From Wenzhouxiangella sp. (GTDB taxonomy: Bacteria > Pseudomonadota > Gammaproteobacteria > Xanthomonadales > Wenzhouxiangellaceae): a DNA stretch of 13,919 nucleotides. Positions 8,586 through 13,919 of the stretch are shown here, in pieces. Position 1 is the first letter of the stretch, and each line of letters opens with the position of its first letter. The notes under the pieces are model-generated. The model was not told the DNA's origin. It searched no databases and worked only from the letters and a program-made list of their open reading frames with translations. The DNA is taken from NCBI GenBank assembly GCA_007121485.1, contig SKKM01000056.1, positions 1-13,919 of the forward strand, given 5' to 3'. Position numbers and translations under genes: made by a program.

Positions 8586-9281
8586 TCAGTCCAGCGGCTT
8601 GAACCCTCCGCCGGTCATTTCCATGCAGCGATCCATGCGCCGCGCCAACTGCGGGTCATGGGTCACCAGGACGATACTGGTCTGCAGCTCGCGATTGAGC
8701 TCCAGCATCAAATCATAAATCTGTCCGGCGTTGGCCTCGTCCAGGTTTCCGGTGGGCTCATCGCCCAGCACGCAGGCCGGCCGGTTGATCAGGGCGCGGG
8801 CCACCGCCGCCCGCTGACGTTCCCCACCGGACAACTCGCCGGGTTTGTGCTGCAGGCGCTGCCCCAGCCCCACGCGCTCGAGGAGGTCGGCCGCCTGCCG
8901 GCCAGCCTCGCCCGCGGCCACGCCGCGGATGAGCAGGGGCATGGCGACATTTTCAAGCGCGGTGAACTCGGCCAGCAGATGATGAAACTGGTAAATGAAG
9001 CCGAGGTAGCGGTTGCGGATCTCGGCGCGACGGCGCTCGTCGGCCTTGGCCATGTCGTTTCCGGCCACGATGACCTGTCCCGCGGTGGGCTGATCGAGAC
9101 CGCCGAGCAGATGCAGCAGCGTACTCTTGCCGACGCCGGAAGCGCCGACAATGGCCACCCGCTCCCCGGGCTGAACTTCGAAGTCGACGCCGGTCAGCAC
9201 CCTGACCTCGGCCGGGCCCTGGCGGAAGGTCTTGACCAGTCCGCGGCAGGCGATCACGGGGCCCTGATCGGCGCTACTCAT
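8586..9281 (-). CDS. lolD: LolD, lipoprotein-releasing ABC ATPase
   Basis: LolD powers extraction of outer-membrane lipoproteins from the inner membrane to LolA. From the ATG at 9279-9281 it has 231 residues, like E. coli LolD (233). A longer in-frame reading to 9464 lies wholly inside the permease gene and looks nothing like the family. Walker A GASGVGKST is at 46-54. The LolD-typical YQFHHLLAEFTALENVAMPL starts at 97 with Q-loop Q98. The signature ELSGGERQR is at 149-157, Walker B with DEPTGNLDE at 174-182, and the switch histidine is H208. The start overlaps the permease end by 8 nt (ATGAGTAG), and GGAGG lies about 9 nt upstream. This tight overlap fits stoichiometric production of the two subunits. 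Confidence 0.96.
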   Translation of the reverse strand: MSSADQGPVIACRGLVKTFRQGPAEVRVLTGVDFEVQPGERVAIVGASGVGKSTLLHLLGGLDQPTAGQVIVAGNDMAKADERRRAEIRNRYLGFIYQFHHLLAEFTALENVAMPLLIRGVAAGEAGRQAADLLERVGLGQRLQHKPGELSGGERQRAAVARALINRPACVLGDEPTGNLDEANAGQIYDLMLELNRELQTSIVLVTHDPQLARRMDRCMEMTGGGFKPLD

Positions 9282-10518
9282 AGCGCAGCGCCTCCACCGG
9301 CTCGGTGCGCGCCGCGCGCCAGGCCGGGTAGATGGTCGAAAGCAGCGACAGGACCAGCGCCAGGGAGGCGAACCGGACCACGTCACCGGCCCGCAGGTCC
9401 GATGGCAGGTCACTGATGTAGTAGACCTCGGCCGACAGGAACTCGATGCTGAGCAGATTTTCAACCGCAGCCACCACCGATTCGACGTTCAGGGCCAGCA
9501 GGATGCCGAGAATCACGCCGAACAGCGTGCCGATCACGCCGATCAGCGAGCCCTGGATCATGAACACCGCCATGACGCGCCGCGGCGACAGTCCCATGGT
9601 TTTCAGAATCGCGATGTCGGCCTGCTTGTCGGTGACCACCATGACCAGGGTGGAGATGATGTTGAAGGCCGCGACCGCGATGATCAGCGACAGGATGATG
9701 AACATCACGGTCTTCTCGGTCTGCACGGCGCGGAAGAAATTGGCGTGCTGCTGAGTCCAGTCGCGGACCTGGAAAAACCCGGGCAGCTGCTCGCTCAACT
9801 CGCGGGCGATCCAGCGCGCGCGCATCATGTCGTCCAGCTTCAGGCGGATGCCGCCGATGTCGTCGCCCAGGCGGAACAGGCGCTGGGCATCCTCAAGATG
9901 AATCAAGGCCAGGGCGGAGTCGTATTCATGCACGCCCGCCTCGAACAGGCCGCTGACCTCGAACCGCCGGACCTGCGGCACCACGCCGGCCGGGGTGGCC
10001 CGGATCTCGGGGGCGAAAATCGTCACCGAGTCGCCGGGCCCCACGCCCAGCCGATTGGCCAGACCGACGCCCAGGATGACTTGCCATTGGCCCGGCGCCA
10101 GGTCGGTCAGCTCGCCGTGGCGCATCATGTCCAGAATCTGCGCAACCTCGGGCTCACTGGCAGGATCGACGCCGCGGATCATGGCGCCGCCGGTTCGTCG
10201 CCCGCGCAGCATGGTTTCCTGTTCGATGAACGGGGCCGCACCAAGGACTCTGGGATGAGCGCGGGCATCGAGAACGACCTCACGCCAGTCCGGGAAGCGA
10301 CCGTCAAAACTCTGGATCGTGGCGTGCGAGATCATGCCCAGGATGCGCTCGCGCAGTTCCCGCTCGAAGCCGTTCATGACGCTGATCACCGTGATCAGGG
10401 TCATGACCCCGAGCGCGATCCCGGCCATGGAAATCAGCGAGATGAACGAAATGAAGTGATTGCGGCGCTTGGCGCGCAGGTAGCGCAGGCCGACAAACAG
10501 GGGCATGGGTTGATACAT
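9274..10518 (-). CDS. LolC/LolE-family lipoprotein-releasing permease (single, LolF-like)
   Basis: This 414-residue inner-membrane protein is the permease of the lipoprotein-releasing complex with LolD. The N-terminus MYQPMPLFVGLRYLRAKRRNH is a LolC/LolE hallmark. One helix at about 24-48 precedes a large periplasmic domain, followed by three C-terminal helices (about 270-296, 318-346, 378-396). The protein ends STIYPAWRAARTEPVEALRYE, as in the family. A TPAGVVPQVRRFEV segment at about 175-188 aligns with the LolA-binding hook of E. coli LolC. Only one permease accompanies LolD here, whereas E. coli has lolC and lolE on either side of lolD. A homodimeric LolF-type subunit is therefore likely, unless a second gene lies elsewhere. 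The start ATG is 11 nt after the rluC stop. Confidence 0.94.
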   Translation of the reverse strand: MYQPMPLFVGLRYLRAKRRNHFISFISLISMAGIALGVMTLITVISVMNGFERELRERILGMISHATIQSFDGRFPDWREVVLDARAHPRVLGAAPFIEQETMLRGRRTGGAMIRGVDPASEPEVAQILDMMRHGELTDLAPGQWQVILGVGLANRLGVGPGDSVTIFAPEIRATPAGVVPQVRRFEVSGLFEAGVHEYDSALALIHLEDAQRLFRLGDDIGGIRLKLDDMMRARWIARELSEQLPGFFQVRDWTQQHANFFRAVQTEKTVMFIILSLIIAVAAFNIISTLVMVVTDKQADIAILKTMGLSPRRVMAVFMIQGSLIGVIGTLFGVILGILLALNVESVVAAVENLLSIEFLSAEVYYISDLPSDLRAGDVVRFASLALVLSLLSTIYPAWRAARTEPVEALRYE

Positions 10519-10529
10519 CGGCCGGACTC

Positions 10530-11459
10530 TCAGTTCTGTGCGGGGCGCGCCCGCAGCGCGTCGAGCACCTGCGCCAGTTCCGCCGGCAGCGGCGCGTTGA
10601 ACACCTGCTCATCCGGCCCGGACAGGCGCAGGAAATGGGCGTGCAGGAACAGGCGTTTCAGGCCGGCCGGCGCACTCCGGGTGGCGTAACGTTCGTCGCC
10701 GGCCAGGGCATGCCCGAGGGCTGCCGCGTGGGCGCGAATCTGGTGCGTACGACCGGTTTCTATCTGGACTTCGACATAGGTATGGGCCGGAAAACGCTCA
10801 AGAACCCGGAAGTGGGTGACGGCCGCCTGGCCATCGGCGGCCACGATGACCCGGTGCTGGCCACTGCTGTCGCGGATCTTCTTCAGGGGCTCGTCGATGG
10901 TGATGCGATCTTCGGGCAGCACACCGTGCAGCAATGCCAGGTAGCGCTTCTCCACCCGGCGCCTGGCGAAATCGCGCTGCAAGGCCACCAGGGCCTGGTG
11001 ATTGCGGGCCAGCATGAGCAGGCCGCTGGTCGGACGGTCAAGCCGATGAACCGGCCGCCAGCCGTCGTCGATGCGCGCCGCCACGTCCATCAGCCCGAAG
11101 GCCAGGCCGCTGCCGCCGTGAATGGCCAGACCCGCTGGCTTGTCGATGATCACGAAATCCCTGTTTTGCTCGATGATGCAGTTGCGAACCCGCTCCACCC
11201 ACTCATCGGGGACCGGCCGGGGCCCAGCCGGCCGCGTGGCGACTGGCGGGATTCTGACCTCGTCGCCGGCCGCGAGTTTCTTCATCGGCTTGGCCCGGCC
11301 GCCGTTGACCCGCACCTGCCCGGTGCGGACCAGTCGGTAGATCACGCTGCGCGGCACGCCCTCGAGGCAGCCGAGCAGGAAATTGTCCAGTCGTTGACCG
11401 GCCCGGTCCGCGGGCACCTGCAGATGACGAACGCCAGGATTGCTAGGCTGCTGATTCAT
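10530..11459 (-). CDS. rluC: RluC-type 23S rRNA pseudouridine synthase
   Basis: RluC converts specific uridines of 23S rRNA (955, 2504 and 2580 in E. coli) to pseudouridine. The 309 residues show an N-terminal S4 RNA-binding domain (about 21-80; RLDNFLLG, PRSVIYRLVRTGQVRVNG) and the RsuA/RluA catalytic domain. Motif I is PVHRLDRPTSGLL with catalytic D141. VEKRYLALLHG and the RTHQIRAH motif follow. In the usual RluC motif the residue after HRLDR is Asp; here it is Pro, a position that varies in the wider family. The start ATG at 11457-11459 has no clear Shine-Dalgarno. Divergent pairing with rne, as in E. coli and Pseudomonas, supports RluC over RluA or RluD. It is the first gene of the minus-strand run. 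Confidence 0.92.
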   Translation of the reverse strand: MNQQPSNPGVRHLQVPADRAGQRLDNFLLGCLEGVPRSVIYRLVRTGQVRVNGGRAKPMKKLAAGDEVRIPPVATRPAGPRPVPDEWVERVRNCIIEQNRDFVIIDKPAGLAIHGGSGLAFGLMDVAARIDDGWRPVHRLDRPTSGLLMLARNHQALVALQRDFARRRVEKRYLALLHGVLPEDRITIDEPLKKIRDSSGQHRVIVAADGQAAVTHFRVLERFPAHTYVEVQIETGRTHQIRAHAAALGHALAGDERYATRSAPAGLKRLFLHAHFLRLSGPDEQVFNAPLPAELAQVLDALRARPAQN

Positions 11460-11473
11460 AAGGACTGGCGCAT
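11456..11473 (-). CDS. Possible 5-codon leader ORF overlapping the rluC start
   Basis: On the minus strand ATG CGC CAG TCC TTA TGA encodes MRQSL and stops in an ATGA overlap with the rluC start. rluC itself lacks an obvious ribosome-binding site, so coupling from this tiny frame is conceivable. It has no clear ribosome-binding site either, and a frame this short can arise by chance. Confidence 0.15.
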   Translation of the reverse strand: MRQSL

Positions 11474-11547
11474 GGGGACGTACGAAGGTTCGAGTCTATC
11501 CGTGACGGGACGAGGATGGTAAGATAGCAGGGTTGAGCATCACCGTT

Positions 11548-11601
11548 GGCAACCCTGATCCAGGACCGGCGGCGATCGAGCCGCCAGGGCAACCCCTGAT
11601 C
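11548..11601 (+). repeat. Direct repeat GGCAACCC(C)TGATC flanking a stem-loop
   Basis: GGCAACCCTGATC at 11548-11560 recurs as GGCAACCCCTGATC at 11588-11601, with one extra C and starts 40 nt apart. The stem-loop at 11568-11585 lies between the copies. The spacing is close to four helical turns, compatible with paired binding of a regulator; a chance local duplication is also possible. Confidence 0.55.
11568..11585 (+). other. Stem-loop SL1 in the rluC/rne region
   Basis: GGCGGC pairs perfectly with GCCGCC (6 bp, all G-C) around a GATCGA loop. It is flanked by the two copies of the direct repeat. As a palindrome it could form in transcripts of either strand. Confidence 0.5.
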
Positions 11602-11665
11602 GCGGAACCTCGACTTTAAGATCTGATCCAGTCCGGTAGCCGGCCACCTGGCACGGGATACCGGC

Positions 11666-11709
11666 GGGCAGGTTCTCCAACGCCTGCTTTCCGGCGTCGA
11701 AACCTGTCC
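11666..11709 (+). other. Extended stem-loop SL2 in the rluC/rne region
   Basis: GGGCAGGTT (11666-11674) pairs with AACCTGTCC (11701-11709) over 9 bp with one G-U pair. Inside its 26-nt loop, ACGCC (11680-11684) pairs with GGCGT (11693-11697) around TGCTTTCC. This two-tier hairpin is the largest structure seen in the region and a good candidate for an RNase E-responsive leader element. Confidence 0.55.
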
Positions 11710-11716
11710 ATGAAAT

Positions 11717-11745
11717 CCAAGGTGATCGACTGACGTCGATCTTGG
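11717..11745 (+). other. Stem-loop SL3 in the rluC/rne region
   Basis: GATCGAC (11724-11730) pairs perfectly with GTCGATC (11735-11741) around a TGAC tetraloop. CCAA (11717-11720) and TTGG (11742-11745) extend the stem across a 3-nt bulge. No T-run follows, so this is not a standard terminator. The adjacent TTGGCCAA (11743-11750) is itself palindromic. Confidence 0.55.
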
Positions 11746-11773
11746 CCAAACTTTACAGCCAGTTCCCGTCTGC

Positions 11774-11791
11774 CGGGGTGAGATCACCCTG
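11774..11791 (+). other. Stem-loop SL4 in the rluC/rne region
   Basis: CGGGGTG pairs with CACCCTG (7 bp including one G-U) around an AGAT loop. Confidence 0.5.
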
Positions 11792-11835
11792 CTGCGCCGG
11801 GATCGGTGGAAGAAGACAGATTGCTCCGCGAGCGA

Positions 11836-11850
11836 GGGATCGGCGATCCC
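11836..11850 (+). other. Stem-loop SL5 in the rluC/rne region
   Basis: GGGATC pairs with GATCCC (6 bp) around a GGC triloop. The adjoining CCCCGGGG palindrome (11848-11855) would compete with it for pairing. Confidence 0.45.
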
Positions 11851-11906
11851 CGGGGACCCGAGTGCCGAGTCCAACGGGCGCCAAACGCCGACCCATCGCA
11901 GGCATC

Positions 11907-11921
11907 GGATGCGACGCATCC
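11907..11921 (+). other. Stem-loop SL6 in the rluC/rne region
   Basis: GGATGC pairs with GCATCC (6 bp) around a GAC triloop. Confidence 0.45.
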
Positions 11922-11942
11922 AGGGGCACCATGGTCCGCGGG

Positions 11943-11961
11943 CGCCGTCTTTGATGCGGCG
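11943..11961 (+). other. Stem-loop SL7 upstream of rne
   Basis: CGCCG pairs with CGGCG (5 bp) around a 9-nt loop, TCTTTGATG. It lies about 85 nt before the rne start and is the weakest of the series. Confidence 0.35.
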
Positions 11962-12033
11962 ACCGCACCAAGCCTTATCGGGCGAGTATCTGTACTTCAC
12001 CGGTTTCGGGCCGCGCCGGCGGCCGGAACGGCG

Positions 12034-12038
12034 AAGGA
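12034..12038 (+). promoter_or_regulatory. Ribosome-binding site of rne
   Basis: AAGGA ends 9 nt before the ATG at 12048-12050. It fixes this start, which gives the family N-terminus MKRMLINATQPEELRVA. The second ATG three codons on (12057) is less well placed. Confidence 0.75.
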
Positions 12039-12047
12039 ATTGCGACA

Positions 12048-13919
12048 ATGAAGCGCATGCTGATCAACGCGACGCAACCGGAAGAGTTGCGCGTGGCAAT
12101 CGCCGATGGTCAATCACTGATCGACCTCGACATCGAAGTTCCTGCCCAGGAACAGAAGAAATCCAACATCTACAAGGGCCGCATCACCCGCGTCGAGCCC
12201 AGCCTCGACGCGTGTTTCGTCGAATTCGGTTCCGAACGCCACGGTTTCCTGTCGATGAAGGAAATCGCGCGCGAGTACTTCTCCGAGGAAGCGCAGAAGA
12301 ATCTTGACGCCGGCAATCGGGTCGACATCAAGGACGCCGTCCAGGCCGGCCAGGAAGTCATCGTCCAGGTCGACAAGGAAGAGCGCGGCACCAAGGGCGC
12401 AGCGCTGACCACCTTCATCAGCCTGGCCGGACGCTACCTGGTCCTGATGCCGAACAACCCGCGTGCCGGCGGCGTCTCCCGCCAGATCTCCCGCGATGAG
12501 CGCAAGGATCTGCTCGACACCCTGAAGCAGGTCGAAGTACCCAAGGGCATGGGCCTGATCGTTCGTACCGCCGGCGTGGGCCGCGAGCAGGAAGACCTGC
12601 AGTGGGACCTGGACTACCTGCTGCAGTTGTGGTCGGCAATCCAGGAAGCGGCCAAGACGCGCAAGGCCCCTTTCCTGATCTACCAGGAAAGCAACCTGAT
12701 CATCCGCGCCCTGCGCGACTACCTGCGGGAAGACATCGGCGAAATCCTGGTCGATGACGACCGCGTGTTCGAGGACGCACGCGAATTCATGCAGCAGGTC
12801 ATGCCGCACAACCTGCGCAAGCTCAAATCCTACAAGGACGCCACGCCCCTGTTCTCGCGCTACCAGATCGAGAGCCAGATCGAATCGGCCTTCTCGCGCG
12901 AGGTCAGACTGCCGTCCGGCGGTGCGCTGGTCATCGACCATACCGAAGCGCTGCTGTCGATCGACATCAACTCGGCGCGCGCGACCAAGGGCGCCGACAT
13001 CGAAGAAACCGCGCTGCAGACCAACCTGGAGGCGGCCGAAGAAATCGCCCGCCAGCTGCGCATCCGCGACCTGGGCGGCCTGATCGTCATCGACTTCATC
13101 GACATGATGAGCAAGGACGCCCAGCGCCAGGTGGAAACCCGCCTGCGCGAGGCCATGCGCATCGACAAGGCGCGCGTCCAGATCGGCCGCATTTCGCGTT
13201 TCGGGCTGCTGGAGATGTCGCGCCAGCGTCTGCGGCCCTCGCTCGGCGAGTCCAGCTACGTGACCTGCCCGCGCTGCGACGGCTACGGCTCGATTCGATC
13301 GGTCGAGTCCTTGGCGCTCTCCATCCTCCGGCTGGCCGAGGAAGAGGCCATGAAGAGCCACACCTCCCGGGTCATCATCCAGGCGCCGATCGAGGTGGCG
13401 AACTTCCTCCTCAACGAAAAGCGCGCCATGATGGCCGACATCGAGCGGCGCAACAAGCTGCCGATCACCGTGGTCGCCAACCGCTGGCTGCAGACCCCGC
13501 GCTTCGAGATCACCCGCTTGCGCGCCAACGAGAGCGTCGACGAACCCAGCTATGCCCTGCCCACCGGCGAGGAAAAGGAAGCCGTGCCGGGCCAGAAAGC
13601 CGAAGGCGACGCCCCGAGGCCCACGCCGGCTGCCGTCAGCGGTATTCGACCGGCATCGCCGGCCCCGGAACGCAAGGCCCCGCCCCAGCCCGAAGGCTGG
13701 TGGCAGAAAGTGCGCGCTGCAGTGACCAGGCTGTTCGCCGCGCAGGAGCAGCAGCCCGCGGAGCGAACCAGCGCCTCATCAGCGCGCAAGCCGCCGGCAG
13801 ACGCCAGCCCCAAGGCACCCGCCGAGCCAGGCGGCGCCAAGCCCGCCACCGGCCGTTCGCAGGGAGAATCCAAGAAGCGCAAGCGCAAGGTGCGCAAGAC
13901 AGACAGCGAGAGCGGCGAA
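12048..13919 (+). CDS. rne: RNase E, essential endoribonuclease (3' end beyond window)
   Basis: RNase E initiates mRNA decay and processes rRNA and tRNA as the core of the membrane-bound degradosome. The 624 visible codons include the whole catalytic half, nearly colinear with E. coli (offset +3). The S1 domain starts about residue 36 (NIYKGRITRVEPSLDACFVEFG), followed by the RNase H-like and 5'-sensor regions and a DNase I-like domain. The Mg-binding D306 and D349 match E. coli D303 and D346. The Zn-link CPRC uses C407 and C410. From about 510 the sequence becomes Pro/Ala/Glu/Lys-rich and disordered-looking. An amphipathic helix at about 550-564 (GWWQKVRAAVTRLFA) sits where E. coli RNase E has its membrane-targeting segment. 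A basic KKRKRKVRK cluster lies near the window end. The scaffold end and partner sites are off the window. RNase G is excluded by this extension. Confidence 0.97.
   Translation, partial: MKRMLINATQPEELRVAIADGQSLIDLDIEVPAQEQKKSNIYKGRITRVEPSLDACFVEFGSERHGFLSMKEIAREYFSEEAQKNLDAGNRVDIKDAVQAGQEVIVQVDKEERGTKGAALTTFISLAGRYLVLMPNNPRAGGVSRQISRDERKDLLDTLKQVEVPKGMGLIVRTAGVGREQEDLQWDLDYLLQLWSAIQEAAKTRKAPFLIYQESNLIIRALRDYLREDIGEILVDDDRVFEDAREFMQQVMPHNLRKLKSYKDATPLFSRYQIESQIESAFSREVRLPSGGALVIDHTEALLSIDINSARATKGADIEETALQTNLEAAEEIARQLRIRDLGGLIVIDFIDMMSKDAQRQVETRLREAMRIDKARVQIGRISRFGLLEMSRQRLRPSLGESSYVTCPRCDGYGSIRSVESLALSILRLAEEEAMKSHTSRVIIQAPIEVANFLLNEKRAMMADIERRNKLPITVVANRWLQTPRFEITRLRANESVDEPSYALPTGEEKEAVPGQKAEGDAPRPTPAAVSGIRPASPAPERKAPPQPEGWWQKVRAAVTRLFAAQEQQPAERTSASSARKPPADASPKAPAEPGGAKPATGRSQGESKKRKRKVRKTDSESGE
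13695..13739 (+). other. Predicted amphipathic membrane-targeting helix of RNase E
   Basis: This segment encodes GWWQKVRAAVTRLFA, RNase E residues 550-564. Trp, Val, Leu and Phe fall on one helical face and Lys and Arg on the other. It is isolated in an otherwise Pro-rich linker just after the catalytic half, the place and character of the E. coli membrane-targeting sequence. Confidence 0.6.

Larger units (their letters stand above)
11460..12047. promoter_or_regulatory. 588-nt divergent rluC/rne intergenic region, probable rne leader
   Basis: No convincing gene lies here. Short frames on both strands have no family character, and one on the minus strand would run through both flanking control regions. 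The DNA is unusually dense in compact inverted repeats (listed separately) and carries a near-perfect direct repeat. In E. coli, rne has a 361-nt structured 5' untranslated region through which RNase E controls its own mRNA, so a long leader is expected here. I could not find a strong sigma70 promoter on either strand. On the minus strand, TGCTATCTT near 11523-11531 resembles an extended -10 element for rluC, but its best upstream partner TTGCCA is 20 nt away. The rne start point cannot be placed from sequence alone. Confidence 0.65.

Noticed and set aside
9282..9464. Upstream extension of lolD
   Set aside because: It lies inside the permease gene and has no LolD similarity; the ATG at 9281 has a ribosome-binding site and gives the usual length.
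11742..11971. Short frames of about 70 codons on both strands in the intergenic region
   Set aside because: They overlap each other, lack ribosome-binding sites and cover hairpin-rich DNA better explained as leader sequence.
11951..11980. TTGATG and TTATCG as an rne promoter
   Set aside because: The -10 match is poor and it would leave most of the structured region outside the transcript; not better than chance.
11443..12048. Minus-strand frame of 201 codons filling the rluC-rne gap
   Set aside because: It would start at the rne start codon and end inside rluC, has no ribosome-binding site or domain, and its composition does not resemble the real genes here.
12114..13361. Minus-strand open frame of 415 codons
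   Set aside because: It is antisense to the highly conserved rne catalytic half; it looks like a mirror of codon bias.

Overview
The window is GC-rich chromosomal DNA from a Gram-negative gammaproteobacterium. Tight gene packing, GTG/TTG starts in a GC-rich genome, lipopolysaccharide and lipoprotein-export genes, and an RNase E with an Escherichia coli-like catalytic half all point that way. The gene order partly matches the Pseudomonas lol-comEC-exbBD-lpxK-kdsB-ptp region beside rne/rluC. The addition of msbA and a trailing uvrC is more suggestive of the Xanthomonadales/Lysobacterales side. This placement is inference from gene order and protein character, not from a database search.

Layout. 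Positions 11459 down to 1 carry eleven co-directional minus-strand genes, in transcription order: rluC, a LolC/LolE-type permease, lolD, comEC, exbB-like, exbD-like, msbA, lpxK, kdsB, a low-molecular-weight protein tyrosine phosphatase, and uvrC (3' part missing). Most junctions overlap by 4-8 nt or are separated by fewer than 30 nt. The one larger gap, 93 nt between comEC and exbB, holds a stem-loop and a weak promoter candidate. Positions 11460-12047 are a 588-nt non-coding divergent region rich in stem-loops. From 12048 the plus strand carries rne (RNase E), open to the window end after 624 codons.

How the genes work together. msbA, lpxK and kdsB serve lipid A/Kdo synthesis and flipping. 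LolD and its permease release outer-membrane lipoproteins to the periplasmic carrier. The ExbB/ExbD pair is a proton-driven energising module. ComEC is a DNA-uptake channel. The block is therefore mainly an envelope-biogenesis operon, with 23S rRNA pseudouridylation (rluC) at its head and a phosphatase and a DNA-repair gene at its tail. The divergent rne gene is a conserved partner of rluC, and its leader looks built for RNA-level control.

No mobile element, CRISPR array, tRNA or rRNA was found. The points most worth a second look are the structured rne/rluC intergenic region with its direct repeat, a ComEC whose metallo-beta-lactamase-like domain has lost its metal-binding motifs, a short AT-rich rare-codon patch inside msbA, the single Lol permease, and the absence of a Trm112/YcaR-type gene between lpxK and kdsB. 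I did not find a clearly new biological system. This is mostly conserved housekeeping DNA with some unusual details.
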